64,000 nucleotides of DNA from an uncultured Bacilli bacterium (GTDB lineage Bacteria; Bacillota_I; Bacilli_A; RF39; UBA660): assembly GCA_934098705.1 (NCBI GenBank), contig CAKOPC010000004.1, positions 1 through 64,000 on the forward strand, in the 5' to 3' direction. The first letter of the stretch is position 1; every line of letters starts with the position of its first letter. A program made the translations under genes and the position numbers. Under the pieces are notes generated by a model. That model saw nothing but the letters and a program-made list of their open reading frames with translations, ran no database searches and had not been told where the DNA came from. This document shows positions 8,609-16,839 of this stretch, piece by piece.

Positions 8609-8696
8609 AAATGTTACCACTTTCTAATTGCTTAAAGAATAAATAATATTTATATTCTCCAGTTTGTTTAAATAAATCCCATAAAATACCTTTCAT
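8571..8696 (-). CDS. yqzL: YqzL-like small protein, 41 aa
   Basis: A short frame between era and recO starts at ATG 8696 with GGTGAT four bases upstream. The product begins MKGILWDLFKQTGEYKYYLF, fitting the YqzL pattern (aromatic Trp, F-x-x-T-G, then Y-L-x-x-K). YqzL sits at exactly this place, between era and recO, in Bacillus. Function unknown. The last 38 bases overlap recO out of frame. Confidence 0.8.
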   Translation of the reverse strand: MKGILWDLFKQTGEYKYYLFFKQLESGNIYENRKSRGNNNK

Positions 8697-8736
8697 TTAT
8701 ATCACCTATTATTATAATGGTAATATAAGTGCTTTT

Positions 8737-9618
8737 TTAATCATTATTTATTTCATTTAACTCTTTTATAATACTATCTTTACTTCTCCAGTTTTCAATT
8801 ACTTTAACAAATAAGCTTAAATATACTTTTTTATTATAATATTTTTCTATATCACATCTAGCAAGACTTCCTATGTTTTTTAACATTTGTCCGTTTTTCC
8901 CTATTATTATGCCCTTTAGATTATCTCTATCTACAACAATAGTTGCATCTATTACAATTTTATCTTTTTTAAAATCCATTTTTAAAACGTAACAACCAAC
9001 AGAATGGGGAACTTCTTGTTTGGTTAAATTAAGTACTTTTTCACGTATCATTTCACTTACCAAGTATTTTTCTGTTATATTAGTAAAATAATCATCATTA
9101 AATATTTTGTCTTTTTCATCCAAGTTTTCCTTTATTACTTTTAAAAGTTCCTCTATTGTTTCATCTTTATATGAAGATATTGGTACAATAGATGAAAAGT
9201 CATATAGGTCTTTTACTTCAATTATTCTTTTTATTAATTCTTCTTTTTTGATTAAGTCTATTTTTGTTAAAACAAGTATTATTTTACTGTTATCTTGTTT
9301 TAATTTTTCTAAAATTTTTCTATCGTTTTTACCAAAGCCACTTGCTATATCTACTAAAAATAAAACAATATCTGTTTCAAATGATGAGTAAGCTAAGTTA
9401 TTTAAAACTTCCCCTAATCTATCATTTGCCTTTGCTATACCAGGAGTGTCTGTAAAGACTATTTGTGATGTTTCATCGTTATAAACACCCACTATATTAT
9501 TTCTTGTTGTACCTACTTTATCACTTGTTATAGCAAGCTTAGTTTTTAGTATTTTATTAAGTAAGGTTGATTTTCCTACGTTTGGTCTTCCTACTATTGA
9601 TACAAATCCTGCTTTCAT
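8737..9618 (-). CDS. era: GTPase Era, 293 aa
   Basis: G1 GRPNVGKST at 10-18, a G3 DTPG motif near 58, G4 TKID near 120, and a C-terminal KH RNA-binding domain with GIIIGKNGQML. Length is standard. Era binds the 3' end of 16S rRNA and acts in 30S maturation. The ATG overlaps the cdd stop (ATGA), the usual translational coupling. It belongs to the ybeY-dgkA-cdd-era-yqzL-recO run. Confidence 0.98.
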   Translation of the reverse strand: MKAGFVSIVGRPNVGKSTLLNKILKTKLAITSDKVGTTRNNIVGVYNDETSQIVFTDTPGIAKANDRLGEVLNNLAYSSFETDIVLFLVDIASGFGKNDRKILEKLKQDNSKIILVLTKIDLIKKEELIKRIIEVKDLYDFSSIVPISSYKDETIEELLKVIKENLDEKDKIFNDDYFTNITEKYLVSEMIREKVLNLTKQEVPHSVGCYVLKMDFKKDKIVIDATIVVDRDNLKGIIIGKNGQMLKNIGSLARCDIEKYYNKKVYLSLFVKVIENWRSKDSIIKELNEINND

Positions 9619-9995
9619 AAATTATCTTCTCCAAATTCATAAGGACATAAATCCTTTACTTGATATTTTTCACATTTTCCATCTATACTATAACAGATAA
9701 CAGGCATATCGGGATTAAAAAACTCAACAAATAATTGTCTACATATAAAACATGGTGTTGCAACTTTCATACTACTATTCATTATAGAAAGTCTTTTAAA
9801 ATCTCCCTTTTTACAGCCATTTGTTATAGCATTTGTTATGGCACTTCTTTCAGCACAAATAGTTGCCCCATATGATGCTGTTTCAACATTTACTCCTTTA
9901 AATATTCCTTTGGTTGTTTCTAGAATTGCACTTACTTTAAAATTTGAATATTTACAACTTGCATTATCTAATAAATTTCTTAAATCTTCTTCCAT
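9615..9995 (-). CDS. cdd: Cytidine deaminase, 126 aa
   Basis: Zinc and catalytic residues are in CAERSAITNAI (Cys, Glu) and PCFICRQ (two Cys). The N-terminal NVETASYGATICAER block is the standard substrate pocket. A homotetrameric pyrimidine-salvage enzyme converting cytidine/deoxycytidine to uridine/deoxyuridine. GAGGTAAATT precedes the ATG. Between dgkA and era, the Bacillus order. Confidence 0.97.
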   Translation of the reverse strand: MEEDLRNLLDNASCKYSNFKVSAILETTKGIFKGVNVETASYGATICAERSAITNAITNGCKKGDFKRLSIMNSSMKVATPCFICRQLFVEFFNPDMPVICYSIDGKCEKYQVKDLCPYEFGEDNL

Positions 9996-9998
9996 AAT

Positions 9999-10403
9999 TT
10001 ACCTCTTTATAAATTCTAATATTTTGGGAACATATATCATTATACCAATAATAACTGAGAATAAGGACATTAAAAATACTGCTCCACTTGCACAGTCTTT
10101 GGCTATTTTGGCAAGCTCTTTTTTCTCTTTTGTTACTAAATCAACAGTAGCCTCAATACTACAATTTATCATTTCAAGTGATAATATAGTTCCAATTAGT
10201 AATGTTACAACTAGTGCTTCCACATAATTAATATGTAATAATATACCAAGTATTATAGCTATTAAAGCCATGATAATCATTACAAAAATATTAACCTCAT
10301 GATAAAATGCATACTTCATACCTTGATAGGCATAAGAAAAAGAATGTATAAATCTTTTAAAGGTTTTCTTTTTTAGTACTTCTTCTTGCGAATTTACAGC
10401 CAT
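9999..10403 (-). CDS. dgkA: Diacylglycerol/undecaprenol kinase family, 134 aa
   Basis: Three membrane helices, with the active-site block LEMINCSIEATVDLVT and the following DCASGAVFL, mark the DgkA family. In Gram-positives the family member phosphorylates undecaprenol to recycle the cell-wall lipid carrier. AGGAGATGAT precedes the ATG. It overlaps the 3' end of ybeY by 47 bases in another frame, a long overlap but with a clear start site. Confidence 0.93.
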   Translation of the reverse strand: MAVNSQEEVLKKKTFKRFIHSFSYAYQGMKYAFYHEVNIFVMIIMALIAIILGILLHINYVEALVVTLLIGTILSLEMINCSIEATVDLVTKEKKELAKIAKDCASGAVFLMSLFSVIIGIMIYVPKILEFIKR

Positions 10404-10830
10404 CTAATATCATCTCCTGCTTTGTAAACATAACTTTTTCATCTTCTTTATTCATATGATCGTATCCTAACAAATGTAATAGACCATGAACTGATAAGAA
10501 ACATAATTCTCTTACTAAAGAGTGCCCATAATCATTTGCTTGGGTAATTGCTTTATCAATAGATATATAAACATCACCAAGCACTCTAAAATCATCTTCT
10601 TTTTCATGCTTATAATCTTCTAAAGCAAATGTTATAACATCAGTTTCTCTATCAATTTTTCTGTAATCGTTATTCAACTTATGAATATAATCATTGTCTA
10701 CTATTATAACATTAAAATAAACTTTTTTTAAGTTTTCATGCTTTAAGGCATGCTTTAGAATACGTTTCATATAAAATATTTCTTTAGTTAATTTTTTATC
10801 TGTTTCATTATAAATATTAAATTTTTTCAT
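10357..10830 (-). CDS. ybeY: Endoribonuclease YbeY, 157 aa
   Basis: The zinc motif HGLLHLLGYDH (H-x3-H-x5-H) and the preceding RETDVITFAL and LGDVYIS blocks define YbeY, involved in 16S rRNA maturation and ribosome quality control. The ATG at 10830 is preferred to the upstream frame extension, which is Cys-rich and has no homology. It overlaps the VanZ gene stop by 4 bases. Confidence 0.96.
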   Translation of the reverse strand: MKKFNIYNETDKKLTKEIFYMKRILKHALKHENLKKVYFNVIIVDNDYIHKLNNDYRKIDRETDVITFALEDYKHEKEDDFRVLGDVYISIDKAITQANDYGHSLVRELCFLSVHGLLHLLGYDHMNKEDEKVMFTKQEMILDGCKFARRSTKKENL

Positions 10831-11429
10831 ACAACAACAAACCTCACTAATAATAATACTAATATAATTATTGCAACAACAAGTATCCATTCTTGCTTTA
10901 ATTTTTCGGGAATCTTTAAAGAAAATTTAAACATAATTCTATAAATAAAATAACCTATTAAAGCTCCTGAAATATTTAATAAAATATCATCAACATCAAA
11001 TACTCTTCCTATATAAAGCTGAGTTATCTCAATAGATGAACTGGCAATTATTGATAAAATGACAACAATCATGGCTTTTTTTACGTTTAGAAAATAGCTT
11101 ACAAAGAAACCAAATGGTAAAAAAAGAAGCATGTTTCCAAGAATATTTTTGTAAAATAGATACGTACCTGGCATATATCTAAACATTTCTCTAAATGGAA
11201 TGTAATTTATACCACCATAGCTTACATCTTTTTGGGAAACAACTTGGAATAAACATAGAATATAGATTACAAAAAATAACTTTAATAATTCTTTGTGTAA
11301 TTCTACTTTTTCTTTATTTATTATAATTTGGGTTATTCTAAAACTTATAATAACTATAACTGATATTACTACCATAGGCCATGTGGTATTTATCATTTCT
11401 TTTACTATATCTTTTATATCAACAAGCAT
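10827..11429 (-). CDS. VanZ-like family membrane protein, 200 aa
   Basis: Five hydrophobic segments. The VanZ signature is seen around INYIPFREM, NILGNMLLFLPFGFF, SSSIEITQLYIGRVFDVDDILLNISGALIGY. VanZ-like proteins are envelope proteins; the name-giving member raises teicoplanin resistance, but chromosomal ones have no settled role. A strong AAGGAG precedes the start. It occupies the place where phoH and yqfF/pgpH stand in Bacillus, between yqfD and ybeY. Confidence 0.88.
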   Translation of the reverse strand: MLVDIKDIVKEMINTTWPMVVISVIVIISFRITQIIINKEKVELHKELLKLFFVIYILCLFQVVSQKDVSYGGINYIPFREMFRYMPGTYLFYKNILGNMLLFLPFGFFVSYFLNVKKAMIVVILSIIASSSIEITQLYIGRVFDVDDILLNISGALIGYFIYRIMFKFSLKIPEKLKQEWILVVAIIILVLLLVRFVVV

Positions 11430-11455
11430 AGGCTTTCTCCTTAAGATTACTTTAA

Positions 11456-12604
11456 CTAATCTTCATTTTCTAAATCAGGACTTGGTTCTTTTTCTAAAGC
11501 AATGTTTTCATAAACTTTAAAAAACACCTCTAGATATATTTTATCATCAATGACTTCTTTTTTCAAAGTTTTTTGTAATAATATTTTTTCTTTTTCTTTT
11601 AAGTTTTTTAATATTTCTTTTCTTGATAATTCTTCCAATGTATTTGTTAGAGTATCTTCATCTATTACTTCTTTTTCATAGTTTATTTCATATTTGTATG
11701 ATGTGTATAATTTTAGAATATTATTTGAGAATAAAGTTTTATCTTGTTTTAATAAATTGTTTTTACTTGGTATTTTAAATATTTCTATTTCTTGGTTAAA
11801 TACTCTTAAACATAATCTTTTTTGAGAACTTTTTATTTTCGGCGTTTGTTTTATTAAACTACCATTTATTTTTGTTTTATACCAAACTTCCGCATATATC
11901 TTTCCCTTTGCTCTTACATTATTTTTTATGGTATCACCTTTGGTTATTTTGGAACTTACAATTACATCACCTTTTGCTACATAATCACCTTTATTTTTTA
12001 TTATTTCTCCACTTTCTATATACATATCCTTTATTATACCGTTTTTTAGGGCTACTAAATCATAAATTTTATCATTTGACTTAACATCTTCTTTTTTTCT
12101 TTCTATAACATTTATATTGTAATTAGTACCATAATGTTCTATTTCAAGCCACTCTATTTTGTCTTTATTATTATTTTTAATAGTGTCTTTTAATTCTTTA
12201 AGTTTAGAAAATGGTTTGGCAACACTAAAAAGGGTTATATCGTTTTTTTTAAGTTCCTCTTTTATAATATTTGTAATGTTTGAACTTGGTGATGTTATAT
12301 TTATTTTAAATATCATTTTGGAATAGAAATAAATTAAAAGTTGGGATATTGCCATCATAATAATAAATAGTTTATAAAACTTAAAAAGGGATTTATATCT
12401 TTTTATACCACTTATACTTATTATTTCTATTTTGTATAGGGGATTTTGCTTTTTAAGCTTTAAAAAATCTTCATAATTTAAAACTAGGATTATGGCATTT
12501 TTCTCTAAAACTGCATCAGAAATATTTATTTTGCTTTGTAATATATTATTTAAAATTGTGTAAGTATCTTTGCCTTTTATGGCTATTTTATAATAGTTTT
12601 TCAT
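11456..12604 (-). CDS. yqfD: Sporulation protein YqfD, 382 aa
   Basis: N-terminal domain of about 75 residues, a transmembrane segment near 78-100, then a long extracytoplasmic region with VARKGDVIVSSKIT-like beta blocks (here YVAKGDVIVSSKITKGDT). This matches YqfD, a sigma-E sporulation protein made in the mother cell. The ATG overlaps the yqfC stop (TAATG), as in Bacillus. The sequence is diverged and Asn/Lys rich. Confidence 0.88.
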   Translation of the reverse strand: MKNYYKIAIKGKDTYTILNNILQSKINISDAVLEKNAIILVLNYEDFLKLKKQNPLYKIEIISISGIKRYKSLFKFYKLFIIMMAISQLLIYFYSKMIFKINITSPSSNITNIIKEELKKNDITLFSVAKPFSKLKELKDTIKNNNKDKIEWLEIEHYGTNYNINVIERKKEDVKSNDKIYDLVALKNGIIKDMYIESGEIIKNKGDYVAKGDVIVSSKITKGDTIKNNVRAKGKIYAEVWYKTKINGSLIKQTPKIKSSQKRLCLRVFNQEIEIFKIPSKNNLLKQDKTLFSNNILKLYTSYKYEINYEKEVIDEDTLTNTLEELSRKEILKNLKEKEKILLQKTLKKEVIDDKIYLEVFFKVYENIALEKEPSPDLENED

Positions 12605-12843
12605 TATAGGTCTTCCATTTTTATTTCTTTTATTTTGCCTGTTATTAAAAGTTCATCATTTACAAATTTGGTTATAAGTAAGTCTTCACCCCTTACAACA
12701 ATTACTTTATTTAAGGTGTCTATAGATACTTTATTTTTATCAAATATTAATATTCTTTTGTAATTTATAATATTTAGTTTATTTTCATAATATATTATCT
12801 TTAATTTATTATCATGAATAACATCAAACATTTTTAAATGCAT
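12604..12843 (-). CDS. yqfC: Sporulation protein YqfC, 79 aa
   Basis: Small beta-rich protein with I-x-x-x-N-Y-K-x-I-L-x-F and V-V-x-G-x-x-L-x-I-x-x-F patterns, typical of the YabP/YqfC family. Directly followed by yqfD. The ATG at 12843 is ten bases after AGGA; a GTG at 12852 is too close to the site. A weak sigma-E-like pair (ATAATT, then CATATTAT at a spacing of 13) lies about 25-50 bases upstream on the minus strand; that is suggestive only. Confidence 0.85.
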   Translation of the reverse strand: MHLKMFDVIHDNKLKIIYYENKLNIINYKRILIFDKNKVSIDTLNKVIVVRGEDLLITKFVNDELLITGKIKEIKMEDL

Positions 12844-13001
12844 GTATATCACATCCTAAAAAATAATATGAAAAAGAATAGTTAATTATTAATTTTAGTA
12901 ACTTGGAGTTTGATTGTTACATTGTATTTTGATGTTTAGTGTTATAAAAGGATTTATGTTGCTAATTTAATATAAATTTTATAGGGTAACTAAATAAAAA
13001 A

Positions 13002-13035
13002 AAGAAAATAGATATAGTTGTAAATCTATTTTCTT
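13002..13035 (-). terminator. Terminator of the rpsU-yqeY operon
   Basis: 12-bp stem (13002-13013 with 13024-13035), 10-nt loop, followed by eight T on the minus strand; directly after the yqeY stop. Confidence 0.85.
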
Positions 13036-13039
13036 CTAA

Positions 13040-13477
13040 TTAGTTTAGTCTGCTTCTTAACCTTTCATTTAAAGATTTCATATCACATCTATTTTTTACA
13101 AGTGGTGTTATTTCTTTCATAATGATGCCTAAATCTTTTATGGATGATGGGTTCACCTTTTTAAAAACATCATCTATTATTTTGTTTAATTCATCTTCGG
13201 TTAATTGTTCTGGCAAGTATTTTTTTAATATATCTATCTCTTTTTGATATTCATCTACTAAATCTTGTCTACTTGCTTTGGTAAATTCACTTATTGAATC
13301 TTTACGCATTTTTATTTGTTTTGATATAACATCTAAAATTAAGTCATCACAACAAGTACGTTTATTATTTATAACTTCAAGCTGTATAGCAGCTTTAACA
13401 CTTCTTAAAACATTTAGTGTTTCTTTATCCTTTTCTTTCATTGCTTTTATTAAATCTTCGTGTAATCTTTCTTCCAT
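13040..13477 (-). CDS. yqeY: GatB/YqeY domain protein, 145 aa
   Basis: Full-length YqeY: LHEDLIKAMKEKDKETLNVLRS at the start, the helical middle with K-R-x-S-I-x-E-F, and the C-terminal tail-like domain. The fold is that of the GatB tail, which binds tRNA; YqeY's own role is not known. It follows rpsU by 45 bases, a pairing common in Firmicutes. AAGGAGGATAATT precedes the ATG. Confidence 0.95.
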   Translation of the reverse strand: MEERLHEDLIKAMKEKDKETLNVLRSVKAAIQLEVINNKRTCCDDLILDVISKQIKMRKDSISEFTKASRQDLVDEYQKEIDILKKYLPEQLTEDELNKIIDDVFKKVNPSSIKDLGIIMKEITPLVKNRCDMKSLNERLRSRLN

Positions 13478-13522
13478 AATTATCCTCCTTATGTAAAAAT
13501 AAGAGAAAGTTTTTCCTTCCTC

Positions 13523-13711
13523 TTAATAATTATTTTTATTTCTTTTTTGAGAGTTTCTAATGTTTTTCTTTTCTTCCTCTCTTCTTTTCTTACCTGGTTT
13601 ATCGTAGAATTTTCTCTTTTTTACTTCTGAAAGGATTCCGTCACGTGAACATTTTACTTTGAAACGTTTTAATGCATTATCTAAGTTTCCTTTTACTGCA
13701 ACCTCTGTCAT
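13523..13711 (-). CDS. rpsU: 30S ribosomal protein S21, 62 aa
   Basis: Basic short protein with the family pattern LDNALKRFKVKCSRDGILSE and RKFYDKPGKKRR. Component of the small ribosomal subunit platform. AAGGAGG before the ATG, and a textbook promoter at 13746-13774. First gene of rpsU-yqeY. Confidence 0.97.
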   Translation of the reverse strand: MTEVAVKGNLDNALKRFKVKCSRDGILSEVKKRKFYDKPGKKRREEEKKNIRNSQKRNKNNY

Positions 13712-13745
13712 GTTTAGACCTCCTTCCTTTTTTCATCTAAAAGTG

Positions 13746-13774
13746 ATTATAGCAAAAAAGATAAAAAAATACAA
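13746..13774 (-). promoter_or_regulatory. Promoter of rpsU-yqeY
   Basis: TTGTAT (13769-13774), 17-nt spacer, TATAAT (13746-13751), minus strand. Confidence 0.7.
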
Positions 13775-13815
13775 GTATTTTTAAGATTTTATTGTATTTT
13801 TTTGCTGTTTATTCC

Positions 13816-14094
13816 CTATTTTTCATCTTTTTTTAGGTATTTTTCTAATTTTTTTACATGCTCTTCATGTTGTTCGCTTTCTTTATTAAAGTTCGGTCTT
13901 GAGAATATACAGGCATTCTTTAAAAGAAGTGCTAATTTGTATAATGAAGCTTTGTCATATTCTTTTGCTTTGGCATTTAAAAAAATATTATAAATTGTTT
14001 CCCACTCTTCAAATGTTAATTTTCCATATAGCAATAATTTTTCAAACCCTTTAACTAAACTTGCAAATAATTCTTTTTGTTCCTTTTCTTTCAT
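13816..14094 (-). CDS. Hypothetical protein, 92 aa
   Basis: Soluble, helical, Lys/Glu rich protein of no family I recognise. AAAGGGAT eight bases before the ATG at 14094 fixes that start over one at 14112. It has its own promoter at 14118-14146 with a consensus spacing. It lies between tRNA-Met and rpsU. Confidence 0.72.
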   Translation of the reverse strand: MKEKEQKELFASLVKGFEKLLLYGKLTFEEWETIYNIFLNAKAKEYDKASLYKLALLLKNACIFSRPNFNKESEQHEEHVKKLEKYLKKDEK

Positions 14095-14117
14095 ACTCAA
14101 AATCCCTTTCATTACTT

Positions 14118-14146
14118 GTTATAACACAAAGGTATTATTTTTTCAA
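14118..14146 (-). promoter_or_regulatory. Promoter of the 92-aa hypothetical gene
   Basis: TTGAAA (14141-14146), 17-nt spacer, TATAAC (14118-14123) on the minus strand. Confidence 0.6.
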
Positions 14147-14150
14147 GAAA

Positions 14151-14176
14151 AAAACTAGGTAATTATTCCTAGTTTT
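14151..14176 (-). terminator. Terminator of tRNA-Met
   Basis: AAAACTAGG with CCTAGTTTT, 8-nt loop, then T-rich sequence on the minus strand, 11 bases after the tRNA CCA end. Confidence 0.8.
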
Positions 14177-14186
14177 ATATACATAT

Positions 14187-14263
14187 TGGTAGCGGGAGAG
14201 GGATTCGAACCCCCGACATCATGGGTATGAACCATGTGTTCTAGCCAACTGAACTATCCCGCC
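14187..14263 (-). tRNA. tRNA-Met (CAT), elongator
   Basis: 77-nt cloverleaf with encoded CCA. Anticodon loop TTCATAC; full acceptor pairing GGCGGGA with TCCCGCT (G-T at one end), so not the initiator. The sequence resembles the Bacillus elongator tRNA-Met. A plausible promoter (TTGCAT, spacer 18, TATTAT) lies upstream. Confidence 0.93.
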
Positions 14264-14634
14264 ATTTGAGAACACATTTATAATAACATAAAAGTTAGTA
14301 AAAATGCAAGATGTTTTTTCACTTTTTAGGGAGTTTTTAATTAAAATATATTTTTTTGTCTAGGTAAAAAATGAAATTTGGTGAAAATATTTACCAGTTT
14401 TTATTTTAACATTTATAGTTTTTGAAATTTCTAAAAGAAAATTACTGTTTTTAAAATTATAATTTTTATGATGTTGTTTGTTAATAATGCGGATTTTATC
14501 AATAATATTTATTTAAAAAATTGTGCTATAATTTGATGTTGTTAAATTTATATTAGTTTAGTAAAGGTAGGTATAAGACATTAATTATCTGTTGTTTTTT
14601 TTATTGACATAATGATTTTATCTTTTAAATAAAA
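14264..14634. other. Intergenic region, no gene seen
   Basis: About 370 bases of very AT-rich DNA upstream of tRNA-Met. Apart from the likely tRNA promoter next to the tRNA I see no gene or RNA structure; a 6-bp inverted repeat at about 14365-14393 is too weak to call. Confidence 0.5.
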
Positions 14635-14655
14635 AACTGGTTAAAATTACCAGTT
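14635..14655 (-). terminator. Terminator of the NPETG surface protein gene
   Basis: AACTGGT with ACCAGTT around a 7-nt loop, then T-rich on the minus strand, immediately after the stop codon. Confidence 0.8.
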
Positions 14656-15348
14656 CTAATAACTTTCTTTATTTTTATTTATAACAAGTGCTGATCCTAA
14701 GACAACAGATAATGCAACTCCCACATAAAGTAATGTGTGTCCTATTCCTGTTTCTGGATTTTCTACTTCATTGTTTACTATATTAGCATCGCCAGAATTA
14801 AGTATTTTATAAGCACCATAATTATAAACTGTTGTACTATCTTTTACTGCTTTTATCCAAACTATATAATAATTTCCTTTTACTAAATTATCTTTTGGAA
14901 TAATATTATTACTTAAAGTTTGCCAAGAAGCATCATTATAATCTTTTATTACTGTTTTTAAATTTGCTTTTTTCATGCCTGATAAAATTTCAGTTTCATA
15001 AAAAATTACGTTTGTTTTATTATTGGCATACTCTGTTGAATTATCTTGTGATGTATTTTTTAGTGTTTCATTAGCTTCAAATAATCCTTTATAACTATTT
15101 ACAACATATTCATCAATTTGACTTCTTATTTCCTCTTCATTTGTTACATCAACTATTTGATAATAAAGTGTTGCACCATCAAGTCCTTTAAGTGTTAATT
15201 GTTCGTCACTATCATTATATAGTAATACTGGCATGGCAATTTTATTTCCATCATCTACTGAAATTTCTGTTGCATATACTTTAGATAATCCTAAACAAAA
15301 TGTAAAAACAAACGCAAAAGTCATAAATAACATTTTTTTCATATTCAT
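14656..15348 (-). CDS. Exported protein with NPETG-type C-terminal anchor, 230 aa
   Basis: Signal peptide (basic start, hydrophobic core, cut near VYATE), then a domain of about 170 residues. The C-terminus reads ENPETGIG, a transmembrane stretch of about 20 residues, and a charged tail NKNKESY. That layout is a sortase-type cell-wall sorting signal with NPETG in place of LPXTG. The middle domain is unrecognised. Two other proteins in the window (46653-48002, 62681-64000) end in NPETS plus span plus basic tail. The start at 15348 follows AGGGA. Single gene with its own terminator. Confidence 0.8.
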   Translation of the reverse strand: MNMKKMLFMTFAFVFTFCLGLSKVYATEISVDDGNKIAMPVLLYNDSDEQLTLKGLDGATLYYQIVDVTNEEEIRSQIDEYVVNSYKGLFEANETLKNTSQDNSTEYANNKTNVIFYETEILSGMKKANLKTVIKDYNDASWQTLSNNIIPKDNLVKGNYYIVWIKAVKDSTTVYNYGAYKILNSGDANIVNNEVENPETGIGHTLLYVGVALSVVLGSALVINKNKESY

Positions 15349-15416
15349 TTCTATCACATCCCTATATTAAAATCATATAACATTTTTCATAAAAAGTAAA
15401 ATACAAAATACTATTT

Positions 15417-16664
15417 TTAGTCTTTAATATTCATTTTTTGTAAAGTAATTGTCGCTTTTGTACCTTTATCTTTTGCTGATTCATAACTTAAAGTGCCTTT
15501 ATGTAACTTTATTATTTCTTTTGACATACTAACACCCATGCCTGTACCATGTTCTTTAGTTGTAAAAAACAGCTCTCCGCATTTTTCTTTCTCTAATTTA
15601 TCCATACCACATCCATTATCTTCAACATTTATGTATATATTTTTACCTTGTACCATTTCATCTATTTTGATAATGCCATTTTGAGATATTGCTTCTTTAC
15701 TATTTTTTATTAAATTTATAAAAACTTGTTTTAATTTATTGTAATCGCCATCAATATATACTTCTTCATCTTTTAAATTTGTTACTAATTCTATATTATT
15801 ACTATTTAGCAAAGGCTTTATAGATTCTGCGACATCCTCTATTAAAACATTTATATCCATTATCTCTGGAATTACTTTTATCTTAGTATAATCCGAGAAA
15901 TCATTAAGGATGGTTAAAGACCTATGTATTTCTTCTTTTATTATTTCTATATATTTTCTTACCTTTTGCATATGATTATAATCTATCATGTCTAGATATC
16001 CTTGACATACTGCTAAAGGATTTTTTATTTCATGGGTTATTCTAAAAAGACAGTCCCCTACTTTTTTGGCATGTTCAAATTCCTTTAATGACTTGTTTAA
16101 AGAGATGATTTCTTCTCCTTTTTTTAATAATGTTACAGCAATAGTTGTTACAGAATAAAATAATAGTAATGTTATAAATATTCTTACAACTAGTTCATAA
16201 TCACTTAAATCTGTTTCAAAAACATAAAACATAAAGTAGGACATTATTGTTCCTTTTATAAATAAAAAGTACATAAAAAATTTTTCGTAGTAGTTATTTT
16301 TGCAATAAAAGTAGTTGTATATTATAAAGTATATAATGTACTCTAGTATTATATAATATAAAGGAATACTATAAAGATATGATATTTGAAGTGTTACTAT
16401 AAATGTCAAAAATATGGCAAGGTCATTTTCCTTTTTTAGAAAGGCTAACATTATTGGTATGTTTATAAATGCTAGAAAAATTATATCATCACAATATGGT
16501 TTATATCTATATAGTAGATATACTATAGCAAAATTTACAATGTAGTACATTTTGTTTCGTGAGATGGATGTTGAATTTATTTTGTATGCCGTATATAAAA
16601 GGTATACAAATATTGGAAATAATACTATTACTACATCAATAAATATATTATCATAAAACGACAT
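15417..16664 (-). CDS. Membrane sensor histidine kinase, KinB-like, 415 aa
   Basis: Six or more N-terminal transmembrane segments (to about residue 180). Then the dimerisation/phosphoacceptor domain with FRITHEIKNPLAVCQGYLDM (H-box). The ATPase domain shows N-box NLIKNSKEAI, G1 VEDNGCGMD and G2 GTGMGVSMSKEII. No sizeable external sensor loop, as in KinB, one of the kinases feeding the sporulation phosphorelay. No response regulator gene is adjacent, which fits an orphan phosphorelay kinase. Role in sporulation is inference. GGTGAT precedes the ATG. Confidence 0.88.
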   Translation of the reverse strand: MSFYDNIFIDVVIVLFPIFVYLLYTAYKINSTSISRNKMYYIVNFAIVYLLYRYKPYCDDIIFLAFINIPIMLAFLKKENDLAIFLTFIVTLQISYLYSIPLYYIILEYIIYFIIYNYFYCKNNYYEKFFMYFLFIKGTIMSYFMFYVFETDLSDYELVVRIFITLLLFYSVTTIAVTLLKKGEEIISLNKSLKEFEHAKKVGDCLFRITHEIKNPLAVCQGYLDMIDYNHMQKVRKYIEIIKEEIHRSLTILNDFSDYTKIKVIPEIMDINVLIEDVAESIKPLLNSNNIELVTNLKDEEVYIDGDYNKLKQVFINLIKNSKEAISQNGIIKIDEMVQGKNIYINVEDNGCGMDKLEKEKCGELFFTTKEHGTGMGVSMSKEIIKLHKGTLSYESAKDKGTKATITLQKMNIKD

Positions 16665-16839
16665 ATTTCATCACCAATTTTATTCTATATAATTTATTTG
16701 TCCTTTTTTGTCGAATTTTAGCACAAAAAAATATAAAATATTTTTTATTTTATACTTTACATTATTTATGTACTTTAAGTTTCTTTGTTTTGAAATATTA
16801 TCTGCAACTATTTGTACTATTTTTAATTTTTATACAATT

